Position numbers and translations under genes: made by a program. Source: Polaribacter sp. (lineage in GTDB: Bacteria > Bacteroidota > Bacteroidia > Flavobacteriales > Flavobacteriaceae). Taken from it: a DNA stretch of 64,000 bases. The stretch is taken from contig JAOKTT010000002.1 in the NCBI GenBank assembly GCA_028336245.1, positions 1-64,000 on the forward strand, in the 5' to 3' direction. Positions 10,779-20,241 of the stretch are shown here, in pieces (position 1 is the stretch's first letter; every line of letters begins with the position of its first letter). Under the pieces are notes generated by a model. That model searched no databases. It was not told the DNA's origin and saw only the letters and a list, made by a program, of their open reading frames with translations.

Positions 10779-12023
10779 ATGAAAAATCAAGTATTAGCAC
10801 TTTCTTTAGGTTTACTGGCTGCAATATCATTCGGTCAAAAGAAAGAATTAAGAGTTGCGGAGAAAGCGCTAGGAAAAAGTCAGTTTTCGGTAGCATTATC
10901 TGCGGTAAATTCTGTGGAGGGTATGCTGGAGACCATGGATTCTAAGTATAAGTCGAAATATTATTTTTTAAAGGCACAGGCTTTTGCAGGTGAAAATAAA
11001 TACGAAGCTGCATCCAATGCTTTTAGCAATCTTTTTGACTTTGAGAAAGAAGTGGGTTCAAATAAATACAGCAAAGAGGCAAAGCCAATGCTGAATGCTT
11101 TGATACAAAAGGTTTCTGAAAAATCTATAGCACAGTACAATTCGAAGGATTATGCGGGTGCACAAGTTAATTTTTACTTAACGTATAAATTAAGTCCAAA
11201 AGATACTAGTTTCTTATACAATGCTGCAATCAGTGCTTCTTTATCAAAAGAATACGATGTTTCTTTGAAATTTTACAAAGAATTAAAAGAGATTGGTTAT
11301 ACCGGAATTAGTACAGAGTATTTTGCTACGAATAAAGAAACAGGTACTGAAGAAGATTTAGGGTCAAAAATTCAAAGAGATTTGATGGTTAAATCAGGAA
11401 GCTATGAGATTCCAGTTGACAAAGTATCTGCATCTAAACAAGCCGAAATTGTAAAAAATATTGGATATATTTTAGTAAATCAAGGAAAAACAGAAGAGGC
11501 GATTGTTGCTTTGCAAGAGGCGAGAAGAGCAAATCCAAAAGATGTGAATTTAATTTTAAATGAAGCACAGCTGTATATCAAACTTGACAAGATGGATAAG
11601 TTTGGAGCGCTAATGCAAGAGGCGGTAAAATTAGATCCTACAAACCCAACCTTGTTTTTTAACTTAGGAGTGGTCAATGCAAATGAAGGTAAAATAGAGG
11701 AGGCCGTTGGGTATTATAAGAAAGCAATTGAATTAGATCCAGTATATGGAGATGCATATATGAATTTAGCGATTGCCATGTTAGGAAAGGAAAAAGAGTT
11801 GGTAGAGGAGATGAATAAGAACTTATCTAACTTCAAAAAGTATGATGCTTTACAAGAAGAACAAAAAGAGCTGTACAAAGCTGCTTTGCCTTTTTTATTG
11901 AAAGCAGACAGTATTAAAAGATCAATAGATACCGTAAGGACGCTCTTAAATATTTATGATACGTTGCGTATGGAGAAAGAGGCAGATGTCTTGAGACCCA
12001 TTTACAAAGAAATGAGAAGTTAG
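10779..12023 (+). CDS. tetratricopeptide repeat protein with signal peptide
   Basis: MKNQVLALSLGLLAAISFGQ signal; TPR units (NPTLFFNLGVVNANEGKIEEAVGYYKKAIELDPVYGDAYMNLA). Confidence 0.88.
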   Translation: MKNQVLALSLGLLAAISFGQKKELRVAEKALGKSQFSVALSAVNSVEGMLETMDSKYKSKYYFLKAQAFAGENKYEAASNAFSNLFDFEKEVGSNKYSKEAKPMLNALIQKVSEKSIAQYNSKDYAGAQVNFYLTYKLSPKDTSFLYNAAISASLSKEYDVSLKFYKELKEIGYTGISTEYFATNKETGTEEDLGSKIQRDLMVKSGSYEIPVDKVSASKQAEIVKNIGYILVNQGKTEEAIVALQEARRANPKDVNLILNEAQLYIKLDKMDKFGALMQEAVKLDPTNPTLFFNLGVVNANEGKIEEAVGYYKKAIELDPVYGDAYMNLAIAMLGKEKELVEEMNKNLSNFKKYDALQEEQKELYKAALPFLLKADSIKRSIDTVRTLLNIYDTLRMEKEADVLRPIYKEMRS

Positions 12024-12040
12024 TAGGTATTACTTTGACA

Positions 12041-12077
12041 TAAAAAAGCCCAAAACTTAAAAGTTTTGGGCTTTTTT
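12041..12077. terminator. intrinsic terminator between convergent genes
   Basis: aaaaaagcccaaaactt-aa-aagttttgggctttttt. Confidence 0.9.
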
Positions 12078-12846
12078 ATATTACTTTTTTAAGGACTCTT
12101 AGTTTGTGTGTGTGTTTTTGAAGATCCGTGTTAAAAATACCACTGTGGTCTAGGGTATCTATTCTTACTTTACCATGTGCGTGAATAATATGATAGTCAT
12201 TCAGAACAATACCAACGTGAATAATTTCACCAAATTCATCATCAAAAAAAGCCAAATCTCCAGGTTCACTTTCTTCTATGAAACTCAATACTTCGCCCTG
12301 TGTGGATTGCTCTTTGGGGGTTCTTAACAGTTGATAACCACACAGTTTGTATACTATTTGCGTGAAGCCCGCAGCATCAATTCCAAAGGGAGATTTTCCA
12401 CCCCATAAAAAGGGAGTATTTAAATACGTAAATGCCGTTTTTAAAATTTCAGTTTTAGGCAGTATGCCCTGGAAAATAGCACTATCATATGCATACTCAG
12501 AATTTCCTAATTTTAATTTTCCTTCCTTAAAAAAAGGCAGTTGTGCGCCCATTGCTATGGTGGTTAGTTGGCTTTTTTGATTGGTGACAAAGTCTAAAAG
12601 TTCCCCAGAATAGGTGGGGATTGTATCACAAAGCCTGGTATAAAAATCAGTCGAAATTTCTACGTATTGCTTGTTGTCAATATAGCCCTCAAAATGATCA
12701 AAATGCAATCGGATTTTACTCCAATTTTTTTGCTTTTCGATAATTTCAAAATGCTCACCGAATAATAGTTGACTCCTCATTTCGGAGACGTCACATTCTT
12801 CAGCTCTCAGGGGAACAATACTTAGGTTACCAATACCAAAAAGCAT
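12076..12846 (-). CDS. C40-family (NlpC/P60) peptidase
   Basis: SH3-like N-term; NlpC/P60 pattern YLNTPFLWGGKSPFGIDAAGFTQIVYK ... HVGIVL. Confidence 0.85.
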   Translation of the reverse strand: MLFGIGNLSIVPLRAEECDVSEMRSQLLFGEHFEIIEKQKNWSKIRLHFDHFEGYIDNKQYVEISTDFYTRLCDTIPTYSGELLDFVTNQKSQLTTIAMGAQLPFFKEGKLKLGNSEYAYDSAIFQGILPKTEILKTAFTYLNTPFLWGGKSPFGIDAAGFTQIVYKLCGYQLLRTPKEQSTQGEVLSFIEESEPGDLAFFDDEFGEIIHVGIVLNDYHIIHAHGKVRIDTLDHSGIFNTDLQKHTHKLRVLKKVI

Positions 12847-12869
12847 AGCTACAAATATTTATTAAAAAA

Positions 12870-14045
12870 TTAAATTCTTTCAAGCACTATTGCACTCGCA
12901 CCGCCACCGCCGTTGCAGATGGCTGCAGCACCAATTTTAGCGTTATTTTGTTTTAAAACAGTGGTCAAAGCAATGACGATTCTGGCGCCAGAAACTCCTA
13001 AAGGATGTCCCAACGAGACAGCGCCACCGTTTACATTTACGTTCTCATCGGTAATATTTAACAGTTTCATATTTGCCAAACCTACCACAGAAAAAGCCTC
13101 ATTCAATTCAAAGAAATCCACATCTGCCATTTTAAGATTCGCTTTTGCCAATGCTTTTGGTAATGCTTTTGCGGGCGCTGTCGTAAACCATTCCGGCGCT
13201 TGTGCAGCATCTGCATAGCTTTTAATTTTAGCAAGCGGTTTTAGCTTTAATGCGGTTGCTTTTTCTAATGACATTAAAACCAAAGCAGCACCACCGTCAT
13301 TAATTGTAGAGGCATTGGCAGCAGTAACCGTCCCCTCTTTTGTAAACGCAGCCCTCAATGCTGGAATTTTCTCTATTTTCACATTTTTGTACTCTTCATC
13401 TTCAGAGAAAATAATTGGAGCTCCGCGTAGTTGCGGAATTGTTACGGGCACAATTTCATCTGCATATTTTCCTGCACTCCAAGCTTTTGCAGAGCGCTTA
13501 TAAGATTGTATTGCAAATGCATCTTGGTCTTCCCTAGAAAATTCATATTTTGAAGCACAAGCATCTGCACACACCCCCATAGGTACGTTATCATAGGCAT
13601 CTACTAAACCATCTCTTTGCATGCCGTCTTCGAGTGTGATGCCGCCAAACTTTGTGCCATTTCTAGCATACTGGTAATGGGGTATCGCACTCATATTTTC
13701 CATTCCCCCAGCTACTACAATTTCTGCATCTCCAAGCGCAATGGTTTGAGTAGCCAACATAATGGCTTTCATTCCAGAGGCACATACTTTATTTACCGCA
13801 GTGCAAGGAACTGTATCTGGAATTCCAGCAGCAATTGCTGCTTGTCTTGCTGGAGCTTGTCCTAAGCCAGCAGAGACTACATTTCCCATAAAAACTTCTT
13901 CTACCATTTCTGGTGCTACACCAATTTTTTCTAGCGCGCCTTTAATGGCGATCGCTCCTAATTTGGTTGCGGGGATTGTAGCTAAACTCCCCATAAAACT
14001 TCCGATTGGTGTTCTTGCAACAGCTACAATTACGACTTCTTTCAT
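12870..14045 (-). CDS. acetyl-CoA C-acyltransferase (thiolase)
   Basis: NKVCASGMKAIMLATQTI, GGMENMS, NVNGGAVSLGHPLGVSGARI, CNGGGGASAIVLE. Confidence 0.95.
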   Translation of the reverse strand: MKEVVIVAVARTPIGSFMGSLATIPATKLGAIAIKGALEKIGVAPEMVEEVFMGNVVSAGLGQAPARQAAIAAGIPDTVPCTAVNKVCASGMKAIMLATQTIALGDAEIVVAGGMENMSAIPHYQYARNGTKFGGITLEDGMQRDGLVDAYDNVPMGVCADACASKYEFSREDQDAFAIQSYKRSAKAWSAGKYADEIVPVTIPQLRGAPIIFSEDEEYKNVKIEKIPALRAAFTKEGTVTAANASTINDGGAALVLMSLEKATALKLKPLAKIKSYADAAQAPEWFTTAPAKALPKALAKANLKMADVDFFELNEAFSVVGLANMKLLNITDENVNVNGGAVSLGHPLGVSGARIVIALTTVLKQNNAKIGAAAICNGGGGASAIVLERI

Positions 14046-14181
14046 ATGTTATTTTGAGTTTGTTTTTTGTTATGAATGTAGGCTAAATTAATGTTTTTTA
14101 ATCAATTTTTATCGGTTTGTTTCGGTTGAATTTCTAAGGGTCACTTTTTTGCAGTAAGTTTGTCATAACAAGACACTACCT

Positions 14182-16245
14182 ATGAACAACTTTGTAAATA
14201 AACTCTATCAAAAGAATACCATCATCTATAAAGTGATTTTATTTTTAGTTACTACGGTGGCTATTGTTTATTTGTTTCCTAAAGGAGGACAATTTAAGTA
14301 TGACTTTAGCAACAGCCAGTTATGGAAATACGACAATTTGTATGCTCCTTTCGATTTTGCTATCCAAAAATCCGCAACAGAAATTAAGGAAGAGAAGGCA
14401 CAAATAGTTGCCAATTCAAAACTGTATTTTATTGCTGACAAAGCGTTGGTTTCCAATGTTAAAGGCGCTTTTAATAAAAGAATAGCAGCTTTAATAGGCA
14501 ATGATTCCTTATCTCTTCAGGAAAAAAATGCATTTCAGGAAATTGGATTGAGTACAATAGAAAAGGTCTATGAATATGGGTTTTTAGAAGCTGTTATTCA
14601 GAACAAGCTCTCCGATAAAGATGTGTTGGTGGCTATTAGAAAAGAAAATGTAGTACAAGACATCCCTTTTAAAAATTTTTATACTTCAAGTGAAGTTTTA
14701 AAGATTATTACAGCAAATTTAGAAGTTGATTTTGCCAATTATAGTAGAAATAAAATTTTTAATATCCTCTCTGAAATCATCAAACCAAATGTAAGTTATG
14801 ATGCAGTTTTTACGGAGAAAGTAATTGAAAACGAGTATAAAAATATCTCGTATACAAAAGGGAAAGTTTCTTCTGGAGGGCTTATTATTCTCAAAGGAGA
14901 CATTGTTGAAGGGAAAAAACTAGCTATTTTAAACTCTTTAAAAAGCGAATCGGAATCTAAAGTATGGACGGAGTCTAGCTACAATTGGATTATTTTAGGC
15001 TATAGTATTTTAGTTTCTTTAGCCTTATTGATGCTTTTACTATTCCTAAGGAAGTACCGTGTAGAAATTTATGAAAATAACAACAAGGTTACGTTTATAT
15101 TTTTCAATGTTTTCTCGATGATTTTTATACAAACCTTGGTCATAAACTACAATTCAGATTATCTCTACGTGGTTCCTTTAAGCGTGCTTCCAATTGTTTT
15201 AAAGGCCTTTTTTGACGCTCGGTTGGGTTTGTTTACCCACGTGCTAACGGTATTGCTTTTAGGATATATTGTTCCCGATAGTTTTGAGTTTATATACTTG
15301 CATATTATTGCTGGAATTGTAACCATTCTAACGGTTTCAGAACTTTATAAAAGAGCAAATTTATTTATTTCCGTTGCTCAAATTACGGGTATTTATATGC
15401 TTACTTATTTGGCATTCTCTATTATTAAAGAAGGAAGTGCAGCACAGATAAATCTACAGTATTTTATACTGTTTGCATTGAATGGTTTGCTGTCCTTTTT
15501 ATCTATTATTTTAATTTATATCTATGAAAAAGTATTTGGTTTGGTTTCTGATGTTACCTTGTTAGAATTATCAAATACAAATACCAAGTTGCTAAGAGAG
15601 TTGAATGAGAAAGCACCGGGAACCTTCCAGCATTCTATGCAAGTTGCAAATTTGGCAGAAGCGGCAGCCAATGAAATCGGTGCAAATTCCATGTTGGTAA
15701 GAACGGGAGCTTTGTATCATGATGTCGGTAAAATGGTCAATCCAATGTATTTTACGGAAAACCAAACAACCGGTGTAAATCCGCACCATGAACTTTCCCC
15801 AAGAGACAGTGCTAAAATAATCACAGACCACGTGATTAAAGGGGTGGAGATTGCAAAAAAATACAAGCTACCGGATAGGATTATTGATTTTATTAGGACG
15901 CATCATGGAACCAGCACAACGTATTATTTTCTAATGAAAGAAAGAGAAATGAATCCGGATACTGAGGTAGATATTAAAAAATTTCAATACCAGGGGCCAA
16001 ATCCATTTTCAAAAGAAACCGCAATTTTAATGATGTGTGATGCTGCAGAAGCTGCTTCTAAGAGTTTGAAATTACCTACTGCACAATCCATCAGTACTTT
16101 AATAGATAAAATTATTGAAAAACAAATGGCAGACAATCAGTTTTTAAACTCAGATATTACCTTCAAAGAGATTGAAACTATTAAAAAAATAATTAAGAAG
16201 AAACTCTTAAATATGTACCACTTAAGAGTCGAATATCCGGAGTAG
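14182..16245 (+). CDS. 7TM-HD (PgpH-like) HDIG-domain membrane hydrolase
   Basis: N-terminal TM and extracellular region, 7TM block, HD domain (TGALYHDVGKMVNPMYFTENQ...HH...IRTHHGT). Confidence 0.92.
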   Translation: MNNFVNKLYQKNTIIYKVILFLVTTVAIVYLFPKGGQFKYDFSNSQLWKYDNLYAPFDFAIQKSATEIKEEKAQIVANSKLYFIADKALVSNVKGAFNKRIAALIGNDSLSLQEKNAFQEIGLSTIEKVYEYGFLEAVIQNKLSDKDVLVAIRKENVVQDIPFKNFYTSSEVLKIITANLEVDFANYSRNKIFNILSEIIKPNVSYDAVFTEKVIENEYKNISYTKGKVSSGGLIILKGDIVEGKKLAILNSLKSESESKVWTESSYNWIILGYSILVSLALLMLLLFLRKYRVEIYENNNKVTFIFFNVFSMIFIQTLVINYNSDYLYVVPLSVLPIVLKAFFDARLGLFTHVLTVLLLGYIVPDSFEFIYLHIIAGIVTILTVSELYKRANLFISVAQITGIYMLTYLAFSIIKEGSAAQINLQYFILFALNGLLSFLSIILIYIYEKVFGLVSDVTLLELSNTNTKLLRELNEKAPGTFQHSMQVANLAEAAANEIGANSMLVRTGALYHDVGKMVNPMYFTENQTTGVNPHHELSPRDSAKIITDHVIKGVEIAKKYKLPDRIIDFIRTHHGTSTTYYFLMKEREMNPDTEVDIKKFQYQGPNPFSKETAILMMCDAAEAASKSLKLPTAQSISTLIDKIIEKQMADNQFLNSDITFKEIETIKKIIKKKLLNMYHLRVEYPE

Positions 16246-16274
16246 AAAATAAAGTAAAAAAAGCGCAAAACATC

Positions 16275-16305
16275 TTGTTAAATTGTAAATGTAATATTAC
16301 ATTTG
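16275..16305 (+). promoter_or_regulatory. promoter of the tRNA cluster
   Basis: TTG at 16275-16277, 20-nt spacer, TACATTTG at 16298-16305. Confidence 0.6.
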
Positions 16306-16346
16306 CACTCGCAATTTCAAAGAAGCGCGAACAAGTTCATTAAAAG

Positions 16347-16429
16347 GAGAGGTGCCAGAGTGGTAATGGAGCAGATTGCTAATCTGTCGACGGGTGACTG
16401 TCGCCAGGGTTCGAGTCCCTGTCTCTCCG
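16347..16429 (+). tRNA. tRNA-Ser(GCT)
   Basis: Acceptor ggagagg/tctctcc, anticodon loop ttGCTaa, long variable arm, T-loop ggttcgagtcc. Confidence 0.95.
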
Positions 16430-16501
16430 CAAAATTCAAGTAATTCGGGTGTTGGTTTTTTTTAGAATATCAAAAAAAAATAGCAAGATATTTAACACCT
16501 T

Positions 16502-16576
16502 CGGGGTGTAGCGTAGCCCGGTCATCGCGCCTCGTTTGGGACGAGGAGGTCGCAGGTTCGAATCCTGCCACCCCGA
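16502..16576 (+). tRNA. tRNA-Pro(TGG)
   Basis: Acceptor cggggtg/caccccg, anticodon stem-loop cctcg-ttTGGga-cgagg, T-arm gcaggttcgaatcctgc. Confidence 0.95.
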
Positions 16577-16606
16577 CACAGTTGTACGTAGCAACTTTAA
16601 AATTAC

Positions 16607-16680
16607 GGGCTCTTAGCTCAGCTGGATAGAGCACCTCCCTTCTAAGGAGGCGGTCGCAGGTTCGAATCCTGCAGGGCTCA
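16607..16680 (+). tRNA. tRNA-Arg(TCT)
   Basis: Acceptor gggctct/agggctc, anticodon stem-loop cctcc-ctTCTaa-ggagg, T-arm gcaggttcgaatcctgc. Confidence 0.95.
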
Positions 16681-17115
16681 CTCTAACGGAGAATTGATTC
16701 ATTTGAATTGATTTTCCGTTTTTTGTTTTTACGATTTCCTCTTGTATCATTGGGATGACAGCGAACAGTGAATTTGTTTTTAAGGTTCGAACTACTTCAT
16801 TTTGCTTGTCATAACCTATTCCGGAAGGAAACACCAATCTCTGTATGCGTTTTTTTTGATTTAAATCTCCTGAAGTCCATATTTCATTGATGTTTGTCGC
16901 TAATTTTAAAGCGGTATCAATGGCTTTTTTAAGGTTCGAACTCGAAATTGACGATTGGTTTAAATTTGTGGTAATTTCTTCTTGGGTTTTTAGATATTTC
17001 GTTTTAAATTTTTTGTAAATTTTTTGTAAATTTCTGTATCAATTTCTCCAATAACATAACGCTCTTCAATAGCTTCAATTTTTGAATTGACTTCTTTTAA
17101 TTGTTTTTTGAATAG
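16613..17115 (-). pseudogene. C-terminal remnant of a large serine recombinase (Pin/Tn-family), frameshifted
   Basis: Minus-strand reading LLFKKQLKEVNSKIEAIEERYVIGEIDTEIYKKF | frameshift | KTKYLKTQEEITTNLNQSSISSSNLKKAIDTALKLATNINEIWTSGDLNQKKRIQRLVFPSGIGYDKQNEVVRTLKTNSLFAVIPMI...; the tail SPAGFEPATASLEGRCSIQLS* lies antisense in tRNA-Arg. Confidence 0.7.
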
Positions 17116-19390
17116 TAATAATTACTGTTTTAGACGTTGGAGTATTGCTTCTTTTAGCAACACTGTTTAGAGGCACCAATACGTTTGCTTCAGGAAAATA
17201 GGTAGCCGTGCACTGTTTTGGAATCTCGTAAGAAACCACTAAAAAACCTTTAGCAGTTCTTTCTTCACCATTAAAATGGCTGGTTAAATCCACCAGGTCT
17301 AATTGCTTTAACCCTTGTGTTTTCATGTCTTCTGAATTCATGAAAACAATGCGCCGCTCGTTTAATACACCTCTATACCGATCATCTAAACCATAGATAG
17401 TTGTGTTGTATTGGTCATGTGTTCGAAGCGTCATCATAATAAATTGGTTCGCTGCTAGGCAGATATCTGAGGGTATGTTTAATGTGAAATTCGCTTTTCC
17501 AGAATGGGTAGGAGAGAAGTCGTTTTCTCTTGCATTATTAGGTAAATAAAAGCCTCCTTTTCTGCGAACACGCGCATTGTAATCTTTAAAACCAGGAATG
17601 GTTGCTTCAATCTTTGCACGAATAAAATCATAATTACCAATGAATTGATTCCAACTAGTGCGTGTATTTTGTAAAGTAGCATTCGCCATTCCTGCAACAA
17701 TAGCAGGTTCACTTAGTAAATTTTCAGAAGGTGGATGCAAAGGACCATGAGATTGCTGAATAACTCCCATAGAATTTTCTGTGGTTATAAATTGCAATCC
17801 GGAAACTTGTGTGTCTTTTTCTGAACGACTTAAGCACGGCAGAATCAATGCTTTTTTACCATGAATTAAGTGGCTTCTATTCAGTTTTGTAGAGACTTGC
17901 ACGGTAAGCTGACATTTTTTTAGAGCGGTAGCAGTAAATTCGGTGTCCGGAGTTGCAGAAACAAAATTTCCGCCCATTCCAATGAAAACTTTTGCTTTTT
18001 CGGCATGCATTGCTGCAATGGAAGCAACCACATCTAAGCCATGCGCTCTTGGTGCTTTAAAATGAAATTCTTTTTCCAGTGCATCTAGAAAAGAAGCTTT
18101 TGGTTTTTCCCAAATACCCATAGTCCTATCTCCTTGTACATTCGAGTGTCCGCGCACTGGACAAGTACCCGCTCCCTTTTTTCCAATACTCCCTTTCAAT
18201 AAGAGGATGTTAACAAGTTCTTGAATATTATCTACCGCATTTTTATGCTGAGTTAAACCCATTGCCCAACAAATAATAATTTTTTTATTATTGATAATTA
18301 GGGTTGCGGCTTCTTTTATTTTTTCCATTGCAATGCCTGTTTGTGGCAAGAGCTCTTCAAATGAATAGGTGTCTAAATCTGCTAACATGGCATCAACTCC
18401 GTTCGTTTTTTTAGCGATAAAAACATGATTAAAAACACTTCCTGGATTTTTAATCTCTTCGGCTTTCATCAATTTTAAAATAATTTTAAGCAAAGCAACA
18501 TCTCCATTAATTCTTACGGGTAGAAACACATCGGTTAAATCTTGTCCTTTTCCAATCCATTTTAATGGATTTTGAGGGTCTTTATAATTTATTAATCCAA
18601 CTTCAGGTAGGGGGTTTATCGTAATTATTTTACCGCCATTTTTTTTAGTTTCTCCCAAAGCAGACAGCATTCTGGGGTGATTTGTTCCAGGGTTCTGTCC
18701 AATAACAATAACTACCTCGGTATGCTTAAAATCATCTAAAGTCACAGATCCTTTCGCAATTCCCAGTGTTTCTGAAAGGGCAATTCCACTAGATTCGTGG
18801 CACATGTTCGAGCAATCGGGTAAGTTATTGGTGCCAAATTCTCGCACAAATAACTGGTACAAAAATGCAGCTTCGTTACTGGTTCGTCCGGAAGTATAAA
18901 AAACGGCTTGGTCTGGAGATGCTAATGTGTTTAATTCCTTTCCAATCAGTGCAAAGGCAGCTTCCCAAGAAATTGCTTCGTAGTGGTCTTTTCCTTCTGG
19001 TAAATACATGGGGTGTGTAATACGGCCACTTTTGCCAATTTCATAATCCGAGAGCTTCGAAAGTGCTGCTACAGAATGCGTGGCAAAAAATAAGGGAGAT
19101 ACTTTATTTTTGGTGGCTTCCTCTGCAACGGCTTTCGCACCGTTTTCGCAATATTCAGCTAAGAAAGCGCGTTTCGCGTCAGGATCTGGCCACGCACAAC
19201 CAGGGCAATCAAATCCTTCTTTTTGATTGATGTTTTTTAGCAGACGAATCCCCTTGAGCACACCAACTTTCTTTTTTATATGTGTTAACGCAGATACAAT
19301 TGCAGGAAACCCTACAGCAGTAGCAGGAATTTTTTTGAGCTGAATTCCTGTTAATTTTTCTGGGGGTTGTGCATTCCTTTCTTTAGACAT
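17075..19390 (-). CDS. FdhF/YdeP-family molybdopterin oxidoreductase (formate dehydrogenase alpha-like)
   Basis: CPGCAWPDPDAKRAFLAEYCENGAKAVAEEAT, SNMCHESSGIAL, GQNPGTNHPRML, YDDRYRGV-type C-terminal motif (LRTHDQYNTTIYGLDDRYRGVLNERR). Confidence 0.93.
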   Translation of the reverse strand: MSKERNAQPPEKLTGIQLKKIPATAVGFPAIVSALTHIKKKVGVLKGIRLLKNINQKEGFDCPGCAWPDPDAKRAFLAEYCENGAKAVAEEATKNKVSPLFFATHSVAALSKLSDYEIGKSGRITHPMYLPEGKDHYEAISWEAAFALIGKELNTLASPDQAVFYTSGRTSNEAAFLYQLFVREFGTNNLPDCSNMCHESSGIALSETLGIAKGSVTLDDFKHTEVVIVIGQNPGTNHPRMLSALGETKKNGGKIITINPLPEVGLINYKDPQNPLKWIGKGQDLTDVFLPVRINGDVALLKIILKLMKAEEIKNPGSVFNHVFIAKKTNGVDAMLADLDTYSFEELLPQTGIAMEKIKEAATLIINNKKIIICWAMGLTQHKNAVDNIQELVNILLLKGSIGKKGAGTCPVRGHSNVQGDRTMGIWEKPKASFLDALEKEFHFKAPRAHGLDVVASIAAMHAEKAKVFIGMGGNFVSATPDTEFTATALKKCQLTVQVSTKLNRSHLIHGKKALILPCLSRSEKDTQVSGLQFITTENSMGVIQQSHGPLHPPSENLLSEPAIVAGMANATLQNTRTSWNQFIGNYDFIRAKIEATIPGFKDYNARVRRKGGFYLPNNARENDFSPTHSGKANFTLNIPSDICLAANQFIMMTLRTHDQYNTTIYGLDDRYRGVLNERRIVFMNSEDMKTQGLKQLDLVDLTSHFNGEERTAKGFLVVSYEIPKQCTATYFPEANVLVPLNSVAKRSNTPTSKTVIITIQKTIKRSQFKN

Positions 19391-20189
19391 CTGCTACATT
19401 TTTTAGAAAATCAGGATTTGAATAAATAGTCATTTTATGTTCGCGTGTAAATCCTATGAGACAAATTCCAAATTCTTTTGCGAAATCTACGGCTAAAGAT
19501 GAGCAGGCAGAAACAGCAATGATAACAGGTATTTTAGCAATAAATGCTTTGGTTACAATCTCGTAAGATACGCGTCCGCTAACGAGTAAGTATTTTGCTT
19601 TTTTCAAATCATCTTGAAGCAAGAGTGTCCCCACCGTTTTATCTACCGCATTGTGTCTCCCGAGATCTTCTTTAACAGTCAATAATTCCTGATTTTCATC
19701 AAAAATTGCAGCGGCATGACTTCCCCCAGAAGTTTTAAAAGTTTTTTGAAAAAGGTGCATCTTAGAAAACATAGCACGTACTATTTCAGATGAAAAATAA
19801 GTATTTGATAAGAGCTTTTCGCCTGCAATTTCTAAATCTTTTAGTTCTTGTTTTCCGCAAATTCCACAGGAAGAAACAGACAGAAGTGTTCTTTTATTCA
19901 AATAGCCTTTTCCTAAATCTTCTTTTCGAATACGCACGTTAATAATGGTAGGAATTTGAGAGGCTTCTTGAAGTACTTCAAAAATAAAATCGGAACCATT
20001 CTTATAGATATCTTCAGCATATAATAGGCCTCTTACAAGTTCTTTATCATTGTCCGGTGTCCGCATAACAACGGTATATGCACTATTATTGATGTTAATT
20101 TGCAGTGGAGCCTCTACCACAAGTGCATCGGTTACAACTACTTTTTGATGGTTTGTTATTTTTAGTCCTTGATAGGTTCCTGTTTGCAT
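19383..20189 (-). CDS. fdhD: formate dehydrogenase accessory sulfurtransferase FdhD
   Basis: SSCGICGKQEL, TGGSHAAAIFD, VKEDLGRHNAVDKTVG, SGRVSYEIV. Confidence 0.96.
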   Translation of the reverse strand: MQTGTYQGLKITNHQKVVVTDALVVEAPLQININNSAYTVVMRTPDNDKELVRGLLYAEDIYKNGSDFIFEVLQEASQIPTIINVRIRKEDLGKGYLNKRTLLSVSSCGICGKQELKDLEIAGEKLLSNTYFSSEIVRAMFSKMHLFQKTFKTSGGSHAAAIFDENQELLTVKEDLGRHNAVDKTVGTLLLQDDLKKAKYLLVSGRVSYEIVTKAFIAKIPVIIAVSACSSLAVDFAKEFGICLIGFTREHKMTIYSNPDFLKNVADV

Positions 20190-20214
20190 ACCTTAGCGCG
20201 TTAAGCCTTCTTCA

Positions 20215-20241
20215 CAAATTTACTAAAAAAGTAACCGTCAA
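20215..20241 (-). promoter_or_regulatory. candidate fdhD promoter
   Basis: Minus-strand TAAATTTG (20215-20222) with TTG at 20239-20241. Confidence 0.45.

Noticed and set aside
10398-10790. 130-aa minus-strand ORF over the gyrA 3' end
   Set aside because: Ser/Pro-rich complement of the acidic GyrA tail; no independent support.
10640-10945. 101-aa plus-strand ORF bridging gyrA and the TPR gene
   Set aside because: Out of frame with both well-supported genes; low-complexity Lys/Ser content.
16613-16680. Treating ...AGFEPATASLEGRCSIQLS as a normal protein C-terminus
   Set aside because: This part is the antisense of tRNA-Arg, a well-known source of spurious GFEPAT-type peptides. Only the sequence beyond 16681 supports a recombinase remnant.
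16502-16680. Repeated ggtcgcaggttcgaatcctgc in tRNA-Pro and tRNA-Arg as an att direct repeat
   Set aside because: It is the conserved T-arm shared by two genuine tRNAs, so it is not evidence of integration on its own.
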